64,000 nucleotides of DNA from Heloderma charlesbogerti. Lineage: Eukaryota; Chordata; Lepidosauria; Squamata; Helodermatidae. Shown in pieces: positions 31,234 through 44,400 of the stretch (position 1 is its first letter; the number at the start of each line of letters is the position of its first letter). Position numbers and translations under genes: made by a program. A model generated the notes under the pieces. That model was not told the DNA's origin, ran no database searches, and saw nothing but the letters and a program-made list of their open reading frames with translations. Where the stretch lies: NCBI GenBank assembly GCA_026122225.1, contig JANEZZ010001901.1, positions 1,115,879 to 1,179,878 of the forward strand, written 5' to 3'.

Positions 31234-33531
31234 CTGTGAAAAGAAATGGGATATTAATCTGTAAGGAGGATTCTCTTGTCACAGATCATGAGAACACATG
31301 CTGTTGTCAGAGCCAGGGCTGGCTGTAGTTTCCTGTTGACTGTACACCCGGTGACAAACCTGGGGTTTTGTGTTGCCTCATGCGTGAAAAGGCCCCTTGG
31401 GAATAGAGGTGTGTGAGTCCTTTCTGGGCTGGCATTGGTTTGACTTGGAAAGAAGCTGAGATCCCTCCCCTGCCATTAAATAGCTTATTTTAGACCCTCC
31501 CCCCACCCCATGAGCCCTATGTTGCCTCCCATCCTATGTCCAACCAACTCCCTCTTCCCTGCTTTATAAACCGCACTTACCTGGCTGGCATGGCTGGTGG
31601 TGATGCTCTGGAGTCGTCAGTTGCAGAAAGAAGGAAGTAGGGAAGTCTCTCCTTTCCTCCTCTATCTGGCACCTGGTGCACTGCCAGGACAGAAGGCCCT
31701 GGTAGCATTTGGGATATCTAATTTTCCCAAGGTTCACTGCAATGTCAGCAGTCCTTGGGAAAACTACACTTCCCAAGGGCATTTCTCAAGGTCTTGTATC
31801 CAGATGTGCTGCTGACCAGTGCAAAAGGCACTTTCCCCCTTTCCCTTCAAACCCCACTTTCGCATTTGTTTGCTTGGCCTCTAGTTCTCAGCTGGTGTTC
31901 AGACTGGGATTGTAGAGGGGTTATTAGTTACATCAGTCACTCTGTTAAAGTTCCCTTATACCACTGTTGATGCTTGCTATGGGCTATGATAATAAAGGGT
32001 GTGACCCTTGCTTGGGATGTCACATCTTAGCACCTGCTGATGACTCAGCAGCTTTGGAAATCCAGAACACCAATGCTTGCAACAGTTTCGAGTGTTTGGA
32101 ACTGAGTAGGGAAGAAGAACACAAATGTTTAGTTGATTGGCAGTAGGCTAGGGACTGGCAAGTAGGTTAAAGATTGGCAAGTAGGCTAAGGACTGGCAAG
32201 TACTTCTTCACACATCTCCTAATTAGCGTAAAGGTCTCACTATCACAAGATGCAGTGATGGATGCTAGCTTTTGCCTTGGCTGCATATGCAGCAGCATGA
32301 GATGCAGATGAGGAGCAGAATGGACTATCTGACTTCAGGTGACAGCTCAGTGAGGGCAGAGATTGAATGTGGAACCTTCTGCATGCAAAGCATGGACTCT
32401 GCCAATGAGCTATGGTCTCTCCCTCTGCTATATATGGAGGAGCATCCCTCCTCACCCACCACCTGTAGTCTAAAGTGGTACAGCCTGCTCTACCACCTTA
32501 AGATTCCACCCACCTCATTCTGCTGCAAGAGTAGACCAAGCCTTAAAGGCTTTTACAAAGGCGCAGACCCGCCGTTCCCAACCCTGGGTGCTCAGATGTT
32601 GTTGGACTTCAAAGCCCATCATACTCAGCAAGCATGCTCAATGGCCAGGGATAGGGATGTCAGAGAAATCCGCTGCGGATTCAAATGAGGCCGGATTCTT
32701 TGGAATCCGGCCTCAGGAATCTGCAGCAGATCAGGATCACTTACCTCCACTCCAGGAGGACTGGAGGCGGAATGGCACTCGGCTGCTTCTTGCCAGCCAG
32801 AGCCGTTTCCCTTCTCCCTGTCCCTGCCGATCGCCATGTCTTTTCTTTAAAATAAAAATGGTGATCAGTAGGATGTGCCCATAGACACAAATTCATGACA
32901 CAAATAAAGTCATGAATCTTGCATCTAAGTCTATGTGTCCATAGGCTTATACGCAAGATTCACGGCTCTATTTTGCGTCGAAGTCTATGGGCACATCCTG
33001 CCAATCGCCATTTTTATTTTAAAGAAAAGACATGGCGATCGGCAGGGACAGGGAGGAGGGATACAGCTCTGGCTGACAGGAGGGAAGGTAAGTGGCCGCC
33101 AAGCCACTTCCCCCCACCCCGGAATCCTCACGGAGCAGAGCCGCTCTGGAGGGGGGAGGAACGGATCGCCTCCCCCCACCCCACGGATTCCCCACTGGAA
33201 CGGACGGTAGGGAATCCGTACACCCCTAGCCAGGGAGGATGAGAGGTGTAGATAAATTCATAGCAGATAGGATAACCAGGGGTTATTAGCCTTGATAGAT
33301 CAAAGAAGCGGCCATGAGTAGGACCCAGTAGCCTCTGCGCAACAGATACTGGTGGCAATTAACAGGGCAGGGCTATGGCTTCCATACCCTGCTTGTGATC
33401 ATCCAGTGGCATCTGGCTATCCACTATTGAAAGCAGGTTGCTGGGCTGGATGGACCCTTGGCCTGGCCCATCAGGGCAATCTTTTTCCATTCCTGCTTGA
33501 ATTCGTTACACGTTGCAAAGTGTCCACTTAC

Positions 33532-33770
33532 CAGATTTCCGATGTTGAGCACGTCCTCAAATTCTCTCGTCATGTTGTAATGATCCATGGCCATGAAAAG
33601 GGTGTTCATCACAATGCAGAGGGTGATTGTCAGGTCGCTGAATGGATCCATGATGATAAACTTGACTTTTTCCTTGATCAACAGCCACAGTGGGCAACAG
33701 TCCCAGATGAGAAACCGAACCGCGAAATGATTCAAGCAGGGGGGGCACTTCTGTTGCGATTCCTCAAGCT
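33532..33770 (-). CDS. Sodium channel alpha subunit, domain II S1 exon (exon 14 equivalent), right arm
   Basis: Exact mirror of 20772-21010: ELEES, KCPPC, S1 and IGNL, with the split Glu codon at its 5' end. The intron to exon 15 is 2,298 bp. Confidence 0.95.
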
Positions 33771-34705
33771 CTAAGTAAGAAGGAGCAAGCACAGAGCAGG
33801 CAGATCAGGGGATGCCAGAGAAGAACGGCAGCCCGTGTATTCACTGCACTCTTAAATGGATCTTTTTTCTTCCGTAAGGAGACCCAGGTTTTCAGACATG
33901 TTGGTACATTTTGGTCAGTGGCTACCTGAGTCACATATAGAGATGGGTGATAATTTTGTTCAATTCATATTTTGATAAGAACTTGCCAACGCTCAAAAAT
34001 CGCTTCATAAATTGGCTGGAATGAAATTGAGATTTATTTATTTATTTTTTAAAAAACTAGATATGGGAGAAAGTAAAACTGACTAAGAGAGCAATCCTAT
34101 GGCCCCTAGACAAAGTTGGGGGGGCATAGGATACTTTAGATTTCTGGATTTGAGGTCGGAGATAGAGCTCCGACCTCAGACCCAGGAATCTGTGCTCCCT
34201 GCCCCTCCCCCTTGCAGCTGGCACAGAGAAAACCATGCTGGCTGCCTTTCTGAGATCACAAAAGTGACCTTGGGGAGGAGGGAAAGGGAGTGTGCCAGTG
34301 GGTGGGGAGGGGTGGACTGGGGAGGCTGGCTTACACCATATCCCCAGGCCTCCCCAGCTTCCTTCCCTCCCACTCCACAGAGCCCCAGCTAGAGAGGCGA
34401 AAAAGCCCCTCTAGCCAAAATGCAGAGCGGGAGGAGTACAGAGATGAAGATCACTTCCACTGCTCCTCCCGCCCTGCTTTGGAGGGCTGTAAGCCTCCAA
34501 GTTTGGAGCCTGATAGGACTGTGCCCTAATTTGTCCATCCAGGCAGAGGGTTTTGAGTAGGGATAGTCGAGAATTCGTGAGAGATATCCTCCATTTGTGT
34601 CCAGCCAGGCTGCCGTGATAGGCTACGTAGCCGCTGCCATTTGCGTATGCTGTTTTTTTTTTTTTTTGGCGTGCCGTGATAGGCTACGTAAATACTTACG
34701 TAGCC

Positions 34706-35146
34706 TGTAGCAGCCATATCGGGGGTCAGACTAAGTAGCCTCATGCAGTCTCATGCTTCATGTTCTTGCTGAGCTCTTTCTCCCTTGAATATATTGTTGT
34801 AAGCTGACGAGACACAGGAATTCCTTATCTTGTCAAAGGTCATACAATTGTATATCTTGTTCTCTGCTGTTCTCTTCTGTTCTCTCCTTATCATGGCTAC
34901 CCTATAACCCAGTTCTTGTATTATAAACAATGGTGCTAAGAGAAGAAATGTTGAGGACTGCAACCCCACGCGGGAGGGGGAGGAGGAGCCATTTCATATG
35001 TGTCACAATGTCTATAAAACCAATGTGCTGATGTATTTCGGGGCTTCTGGCTCTTTGGAAATGATTCCAGCCTTAAGCCCGCGCGTTAAATAAAGAATCT
35101 CTTTTTCCTTCACTCCGTGGTCTCTCTGACTCTGGGTTCTGCAACA
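34706..35146 (+). mobile_element. Solo long terminal repeat (endogenous-retrovirus type), right arm
   Basis: Exact mirror of 19396-19836, reading 5'->3' on the + strand. The TATA box is at 35013-35019 and the AATAAA at 35089-35094. The host MITE spans 34558-35423. Confidence 0.75.
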
Positions 35147-37751
35147 GCCTATCACGACAGCCTGGCTGGACGCAAATGGTGGCCGCTATGGTGGCTGCCA
35201 TTTGCGTCCGCAGCAGCCCGGCCGCGGCCGGAACTCCAGCTGCGGACGGCCCTGGCCAGCTGCTCCGCGGAGCCGCCGCGGACCGGAGCTGGCCGGGCAG
35301 GATTCCGGGGGGGGGAGGACTGGATCGCCTCCCCCCGTCGAGGATTCCGGGGGGAGGGATGGAGCACCTCCCCCCCCCACCAATCACATCCACGAAAAGA
35401 TAAGTGACTTTCGTACCTCCCTAGTTTTGAATGCTAGGCTCTTAAAAGTCTGGGTTTGAATCTCTGCATATTCAACCATGTTTATGCGGCTGAATCAGGG
35501 TTGCCACCTCTTTTTTCCGACAGGCTCCTCATCTTTAACAGCCACACACCAGGCAGGTACAACATGGTCCTCTCCATGCTGGGAAATAGCTGTACCTGTT
35601 GAATTTGGCCAATGCAAATGGATGATAACACTTCTCCTAATACATTCATTTTTGTATGCAATTTTGCCTAATATACATATTTTTGCAAGCAATTTTCTTA
35701 ATATAATGCATTTTAAATGTTATTTTCACATGTATGCGTTTTTGTGTGCGCTTTCCCCTAGTATACACATTTTTAAAAAAAAATTGGAGAACTCCATTGC
35801 AAAATTCGGAAAAGCACAATTTGGAGGATAACTGAGGTTCACGCACTGGGTCGAAAGTGTGAAATTAGTTAAGTTCATATTAACATGCAAATCAAACAAA
35901 TTCCTCCCCATCCCTAGTTGCGCATGTGTGTCTCTTATTTACTCAGACACATAAAACGCTGGAGGGAAGAACCACAGCTCAATGGTACAGCACATGCTTT
36001 GCAGGCAGAAGGTCCCAGCTTCAATCCCAGGTGTCTGCAGGTCAAAGAATCGCAATGCAGGGGAGGGGAAAGACCCCTGCCTGAAACCATGGAAAGCTGC
36101 TCCCAGCCAGAATAGATGGGCAAACAGTCTGATGTGGCAGATATTCGCTTCCACAATGGGTCGTTTTAAGCAACAGTGGAATTCAACAGTGGAATTCAAC
36201 CAGTGACCTTCCTTCTAGCCACTTGGCCAACCTTGGCACCACCGAGCAACATGGCAAATAACTGTGTCAGGTATATGTCTATTCCTTACTAGCTTTAGTT
36301 TCTGAAACCCACAGCAGTCTTGACAGTCTTTGTTAAAGGTGACCCGTGCAGAAACCTTTGGGCCACTGCCATCTTCTGCTCCTTCATGGCTGATACATGG
36401 CTTCTCTCTCTCCCTCTCCCTCTCTTTCATTTTCATCTTTGTGCAGAGCAAGGTCAGGATTGTTTACATTGGATAATTTAGATAAAATCCTGAAAGCCGA
36501 AACCATTCAAGTCCACAATATCTCCTTTTCAGGCCTGATTGACCCAGGCGGCAGAATGCTAGGATATTGATGGACTGCATCACTTCAGATGACAATATGG
36601 ATGGGGTGTGTGTGTGGGGGGTAGCATTCAGACATATTATCCTCCCGCCTCCACCTCATTTGTGGTTTGAAGTGGTACTGGTACAGTCCATTCTACTGCC
36701 TAACCCCACCTCCACCCCCCAGATGAGGAATCTCAAATGACAGCAGAAATTTCAGTTCTTTTATTTGGCAGACACCATGTTGTTGTTCAAAGAATAGAAC
36801 CTCTTCCATTCATAATTATTCTGCTATATTATTTATATAGTGCAGACTTTTGAAAGTGCAATGCATATCTTCTCCCACCTGGTGCCCTCCAGGTGTTTTG
36901 GGCTTCTCTCAGTCCCAGCCAGTGTGGCCAACGGTTGGGGATCATTGGGGTTGTATTCCAGCACATCTGGAGGGCACCAGGTTGCAGAAAGCAGCTTTAG
37001 ACAAAGGCAAATCCTAGGGGAGGAATTCTGGGGTAAAACCTTGTGCCCAAAGTTGGGCAAGAAAGGATGGAGAAGAGCAGCAAGAAAGAAAAAAGAAAAA
37101 CCCTGAAGAGCTTAAGAGGGTACTTCTGATACATGAGTTAAAATGACAAGGGGCACAAATCTATGCATGTTTAGACAGAAAAAAATCCTACAACTCTCAG
37201 CATCCCCCAACGAGCATGACTAGCTGAGGAATGCTGGGAGTTGTAAGACTTTTTTCTGTCTGAACAGACATAGGATTGCACCCTAATTCAAGAAATATTT
37301 TTGATGCTATTTATTTATTCATTTACTTATTTACTATACTTCTATACCACCCAATAGCCAAAGTTCTCTGCGTGGTTTACAAAATAGATTTAAAACCATA
37401 AAATATAAAAATAAAGAATAAAAGAGGTATAAGATGTAAAAGAGATTAAAACAGTCATGGCATAACCCCAGAATAAAAGCAACAGAGGACAACTTAGGTG
37501 CAAGGATCTCAATAAAAACAAGCAAATTAAACACTTAAAAAACCCTTAAAAACTAAATAGCCTGAGAGAATACAAAAGTCTTCATCTGGTGCCCAAAAGA
37601 CCACAATGCACATGCCACGTGAACCTCTCTGGGCATTCAATCAATTGGGGCATCACCACTGAAAAGGCCTCTCTAGCAGCCACCTGTATCACCTCATTCA
37701 GAGCAGTCACCTGGGGAAGGGCTTTGGAGGATGAGCAAAGGGCTGGATGTG

Positions 37752-37886
37752 CCTGATCTCGTAAGCTAAGTAGGGCCCTGGTTAGTACTTGGATGGGAGA
37801 CCTCCTGGGAATCAGGCTTCCTGCACTGAGCAGGGGGTTGGACTCGATGGTCTTGTACGCCTCTTCCAACCCTATGATTCTATGAC
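37752..37886 (+). mobile_element. 5S-rRNA-like segment joined to a CR1 3' tail, right arm
   Basis: Exact mirror of 16656-16790. The 5S-like part is about 37752-37812 and the CR1 tail 37813-37886. Confidence 0.7.
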
Positions 37887-38336
37887 TTTAGGGTCCATAG
37901 GTATATGTGGGAGAAGATGCTCATTTTAAGAAGACCCTTTGCCCCTGAGGAAGACCTTTAGCAGAAATGCATAGGGCAACCTTCAAGCAATAAATGACTC
38001 TATTCAGGCTGCAATCATATGCACGCTTACCTGGGAGTAAGTCCCACTGAACTCAGTGGGGCTTGCAGTTGAGTAGACACATTTAGGATTGCACCGTCAA
38101 GCACGCAAATGTGGAAATTAAGTTTCTGTGGAATTTCGAGATGCCCAGGAAGATTGCTACAGAATTGGGGAGTGAGGGTAGGGAGGCTTAAAGTGAAACA
38201 GGCATCTCTTGGAGAGGATTCTATGTAAGATGTCCTGACTTTCAGCCAACATTTGGGCTAGGTGGCTTGAGGCCTGCCAATGGCTAGCATTCTATGACTG
38301 TACTTAGTGCAGGTGGACTTAACAAGGATGGCTTAC

Positions 38337-38469
38337 CTTCCATGGCACTGGTGATGATACTGACGGCACTCACAGCTCGCTGCCTTTGGAAATGCTCCTC
38401 GGATTGATCCACTGAAAGGCGGTGGGGTGACAAAAGCTGTTTCTTGTTCACTTCTTCAGAGGGAGAGGT
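38337..38469 (-). CDS. Sodium channel alpha subunit, domain I-II linker exon (exon 13 equivalent), right arm
   Basis: Exact mirror of 16073-16205, 133 nt, ending with AVSAVSIITSAME plus one base of the next codon. The intron to exon 14 is 4,566 bp. Confidence 0.92.
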
Positions 38470-41400
38470 CTGTTTCGATAAACACAGCCAGTGAATGAAA
38501 CACGTGAATGCACCTAAACCAGTCCTCGCCAACCTGATGCCCTCCGGATGGGTTGTCTACAAGTCCCATTATCCCCAGCCAGTGGCCATTGCTCATGCTG
38601 GAAAGGGTTGATGGGAATTATAGTCCAGGACATCTGGAAGCCACCATGTTGGGAAAGGCTACCCTAAGCCTACAGGGTTTTTTATTTGCTTGTTGCTTTC
38701 CATCCTTAGCCACTTCAAAAGAAGCAGAAGCAGAAAAGAGGCCTGGGTCTGGGGGCCCTGTCTCCAGAGGAAAAGAGGTCCATTGCTGAGGAGCTGCATT
38801 CAAGAATGCTTGTCTTGTATGAGAATCAGGGGTATGAGTCAGGGCGGGGGCTCGCTCAGTCTTTTCGACTACAACCTTATACACACTTACCTGGGAGTAT
38901 GTCCCACTGAACTCAGTGGGACTTTGTTGTAAGTAGACATGCATAGGACTGTGCTGTAAGACTGTGAAAAGGTGGAGGGAACACAGTGGCCCCTTACAAT
39001 CCAAAATGCAGACTGTCACAATCATGTAACGAACAGCTCTCGCCGAAGCCCCATCATAACTTGGTGTTGTATTAAACAAATGAAATTAATTCTGTTCTTT
39101 CTCGTCTGGTGCCTCTTAATTAGAAGCATCCAGCCCCAAGACATTTCTCTAATCGTGCCCACATTCTCAAACTTCCCTCAGAAAGGAGGGCCCTCCAAAC
39201 TTGTCTCAAGGGTCACTCTAGACAAAATAGCGGGAGGGGGGAACTGGAACTAAATTAGGGGCTTGGAACCAAATTCCTGATTCGCTTTGTGTGTGTTTTT
39301 CTTTCAGATAATAAACCAGGATACACAGAATATAAGAAACCACAGTTGGGTTCTGAGTTGGGTTCGTCATTGCCCAAACCACAGCAAGTCTTTTTAAAGT
39401 GGCTTTAACTTTAAACCTTGTGTTGGGTGTGCGTGTTTGATGCTCTGCTTCAGGCTGCAAAATGTCATGGTCCATCCCTGCTTTTTCCGAGCACTCTCCA
39501 ATGACGTCTGTAATTCTGATTCAAGCTGAAAGGAGTTTTCCTACTGGTAGTCTTTTTGCCTTATTGTTTTTCCTTTCTGCAGTGCGTGTCCGAAAGGGTA
39601 TAGATGTCTAAGAGCCAGTGGAAATCCCAACCATGGCTTCACAAGCTTTGATACTTCCAGCTGGGCCTTTCTCTCCTTGTTCCATCTCATGACACAGGAT
39701 TGTTGGGAGCGCCTCTACCAACAGGTATGCCATTCCTTGGTTGGCATGTGAAATTCAAAGTTGGGATCAGTTTATAGTCCGCTTTTTAAGTCAAGGAGAA
39801 TAAAAAAGGACATACTGGTGACCTCAGCTGACAGTGGGTTTATAGGAATTGGTGGGGTGGTGAATCTGCTCCAGGTTTCAATCAGAACCAGTCAGAACTC
39901 TAAAGGAGCCATCCAAGGTGCAAAGCAGTTAGAGTTCTGACTGAAACCCGGAGCAAATTCACCATCCCAGTGACATTGGAGCCACCAGCCTCCACTGTCC
40001 CAAAACATGATCTCTTTCCTACTCTGAGCGGTGGGGCAGATCCAGTCAGCTGGGTGTCTAGGAGGGAAGTCTGGGCAAAATGTGGTCTTCAAATTAGGCC
40101 CTCCCCTTCCCACAGTTTGTAATGGCTTGGTAGTCTTCCGAGACCCAGCCAGGCCTGGCACACCAATGAAACAAAGGATTCCAGCAACTTTCCCAGCTGA
40201 GGGGAAATTAAGCCAGTGCTCTAGGAACCGCACAGAAACCCAGAGTCCAAAGCTGACCATCTGTATAATTCTTGTTCCAGTTCCTCTCCCCGCCCCCATT
40301 GTTGTTGTTGGTTGTTTTTACTTCTAACACAAAAGAAGAAACCACACAAAGTAGTATGATACCAAAGAACAAAAGGAAGTTTAGAGAGGAAGTTTCCATC
40401 ATGTGATAAGGCAGAGGTGGATGACCTCAGGCCTGGGGAAAAATCCAGCACTATGGGGTTCCCCAGATGGTCCCGCCGCATTCCTCTGGCCCCACCCCCC
40501 TTCCCCGACCACAAATTATTTGGTTGTTTTCCAGGTTTGGGCAGTTTTTCCTCATTCTAAAAAGTTGACATACTTCTCCTGGCAGGAAGAGCTTTAAGCT
40601 AAAATGTGCTGGTGTTTTTTTAATTTTGGCCCCTCCCCCTTTTGCCTGTGGCCCCACCCACCACCAGAATGCAGCCCCTGAGAGCTTCTCCAAAACTGAA
40701 CTTGGCCCTCTGACTAAAAAAGGTTCAACACCCCTACAATAAGGCAATGATGAACCCAAGTCAGCCAAGGATATGCTTGACCTTGCCCCATGGTACGCTG
40801 AAGCATTGTGTGAATTGGCCTAAAGTTCTCTTCTAACTCTGAGTTTTACTACCTGCCAATGCCAGTTTCAACACGTGAGTGCACTTTTAACATACTCTGC
40901 CTGCTCTGCAAACATCTGGGAAGTGGTTCCAAAGCTCAGAAGATTATTTCAGATTAAAAAGATGTACAGCACCCCCACTACAAAAGTGTATATGGACAGA
41001 AATACCATACATCGCCCATCACTGCAGGCCCTATATACAGGCCTTGTATAATAGCCCTCCAAATGCTTTGGACCACAACTCCCATCTGCCTCAGCCAGCA
41101 TGGCCAATGGTCATGGATGCTGGGAGTTGCAGTCCAAAACATCTGGGGGGCACCAGGTTGGGAAAGGCTGTGATATAAGTTTGTAAACATATAGGTAACT
41201 TGATGTGAGCCCTCAGAATACCAGAATAATACTGTAGGGACGACTCTTAGCAGCTAAGATGCATTAAATGATAAATAAATAAATATGTTTATTTATTTAA
41301 AGGATTTTTTATACTGCCCTTCAGCAGATTTTCCAGGATGACTTACAAAAACAAGATCAAGTATACAAATAAAATGCAGTGGCATGTTCAAAGGACTGGG

Positions 41401-44400
41401 GGGAGATACATTAAAATATATGTAAAAGCCTAGAAGAATAGAAACATCTTTGCTTGATGCAAAAAGGGTAACAATTTTGGCTCCAGCCACACTGACCCGT
41501 TGAGGGAATTCCACAAATCGGGCACCACCACTGAGAAGGGCCTCTCTTTGGTGACCACCTCAGATGGTGGGGGACCTAAAGAAGACCCTCCAAAGATGAC
41601 CTTATTACATGGAGAGGTTGGTATGGGGACAGGCATTCCTTCAGGTACTTGGGTCCTAAACTAGGGTGGCCACTTACACATTGCCAAATGGAGGACAGAA
41701 GAGGACACCAATTTGCATGACATTTGCATTTGCTAATGGATATGTATAGATGCAAATATAGAAATAATAACTATAAATAAAATTACAGTACATCTCACTA
41801 TAGTGGGGAACACTGACCAAGTGATGCGGTGTGCCCACTCAGCCCACTCTGCAGGTGCAAAGTGTTGATGGGGAGTTCAAGGCCCCTGTTCTACCTTCTT
41901 ATGATTCCTTATACCAGGGTTGGACTGGACCGCCCTTCAAATAGAGGACACCTTCAAACTGAGAACTCTCCTCTGACAGCTCTTCAAATAAAGGTGTGTC
42001 CTCAGTAAAGAAGAACACCTTGCCACCCTTCCTAAGCTGTATAGAGCTTTTAAAGCACTTTGAATTGTGCTTAGCAGACCATAACCTGGGTGGGAATAGG
42101 GTGGGAATAGGATGGGACAGACATCCAAAGAAGGGAGGAAAACATGGCCTAGAAATTTAACCAGGCCAGTGGATCTGAAGGGACAGTTCTGTTGCCCCTC
42201 CACTTAGTAAGGTGTGTCCAAAGATACAGCCCTTCATCCACTAGCCTCCACAGGTTGACCCTAAAAATCCAGGCAGGAAAAGCATCAAGATGTGGAGGGG
42301 GTAGGAAGAGAGAGAGAGAAATAGTACACCCAGGAGCAGTGCTGGTAGACCACATATATTTCTCTCTCAGTCTGGGTTGATTGGAAATGTTTCCCACTTG
42401 AATTGTCTTAATCCCATGGAGACAAATATATTGTTCTACAATTTGCACGCAAATGAAGATCTATAGCACTATCAAATGCATCTGTCTTTTGAGAGCTTGC
42501 AGTCTGAAACTACTACAGTAGGAAGATAGGCTGGACTCTGAAAGCTACTTTGGCACAGGCGCAGCTTAGAGAGGGTGGCCAATTGTCAGAAATGGGAGAG
42601 TTCAGAAACTCCAGCCTCATTATTAGCCTCTGAAGTTCAGGCACAGCTCATAACGTGACCGGCAAACCTTCCCTATGCAAACTTGCTGGGGGGGGGGGGA
42701 AGTTGGCAAGAGTCAGGAGAGGATTTGAAGCCTTTATTCTAAAGGCTTGGATATTCCTGAGAATGTTCAAGGAACATAATTTGCTACTAGGGCACATGGC
42801 ACAATTCCCAGCTCAATTCACTGAGTTGGGAGGCATGGGAAACCACAATTTCCATGCACCCTGGCAAAATATGAGCAGTAGCGCTGAAGCTTAAGGATAA
42901 GGCCAGCAATGCCTCTCCTGACTCCAGTGCCCCCCCCCCCTGCTGTCCCCATTACTATGCAGGGGACTGGCAGGGAAGACAGGGGTTCAGGTTTCTTCAA
43001 GAATGCCCACATATTCTCCGAGAGTTCTCTGGAAATGCTCAAAAACAATCAAACTCATTATGAGCTGAGCTGGGGACAGCTTGCCCAACACTAATGAAGT
43101 TTGAATTTACCATGTACACCGAGGACATTTGGAATCATGCAAAAGGGTTTAAGCAGGCCACAATGTAAATGACTGATCTCGTCCAATGCAAGCACAGACA
43201 TTTAAGGAGACTCTGCTTGCACCATGAACTATTAGCCTTGAAAGTGCAGCATATAGCATCCTGATTTGGCCTCACTGCAAAGCTGACTTTTCAGCTAGGG
43301 ATATGAGGAACTCCTTGACCAATGGTGTTGGCCTTATTGAAAATATTCTCATTTGGCTTGAAGTTATTCTGAAGCTTCTCTCGCTGCATTTGCCTTTTTG
43401 TTGTTGTTGTTGTTGCTTGTTTGTTTTAGGGCAATATTCAGTGGCAAGCGTACAGGATTTATTTTGCCCACAGGGTGGAGAGTTTCCACATCAGCCCAGC
43501 AGGACATCCAGTGCTGGTGAGAGGTGTAAGATGATACACATATCACAGCTGGACGAACAAGCCTGATATTTTCTGTGGGTTTCCTGGGAAGCAAGCAGGA
43601 AATGCTATTGAGAAATGTTAATGATCTTATCAAATCTCAGTCCTCAAGCCAATAGCCAGGAATGCTGGGAGTTGTAGTCCAAAACATCTGGAAGGCACCA
43701 GGTTGGGAAAGGCTGGTGTAGTCTAAGGCAGGCAGGGTCAGGTTCCAAGAGGCAGCAGTACAGGACAAGGGGCTTAGCCAGGTGAGGTCTTCTCCAGTGA
43801 GACATTTTGCTCACACTAAGGAGCAAGTTCAGGGGCCAGGGCAGGCAACTTGGTGGCCTCCGGGCTTTTTGGGCTATAACCTTCATCAGCCCCAAACCAG
43901 CATGGCCAATGATCAGCGATGATGGTTGTAGCCAAAATGTATGGAGGGTACAAGGTTGCCTCTCCCTGGATGAGGGCATTAAGTGCCTGGAGAGCAGGGA
44001 GTGGTCTCTGGAGTCAGCTGACCGAGTGCCTAGGGATGGGCAAACGAGCGATGCGCGGGATTGCCAGCACTCTCCAAGCATCCTCCCACTGCTCGACTCG
44101 TGCCTGACCCCTGTTTGCGATTGCTGCTCACTCTGTGCAGATGGGAAACTTGCGCAAACTGAGCAGCAACCGAACGGGAGATTTGCGCAAGTTTCCCCAA
44201 ACCTGCGCAAGTTTCCTGCATGGACTAAAGCAAGGGCCGATTCAGCCCATGGAGGAAATTTGTGCAAATTAAGAAATGAGACAAACATGAGCACATGTTC
44301 GACAATATTTTTGGCCGACACGTGCCCCCGTTCTGAGCTTCGAATGGGATGTGCTCATGTGTTTGTGAGCAAAAGTGAAATCCTCATACATCCCTAGGAG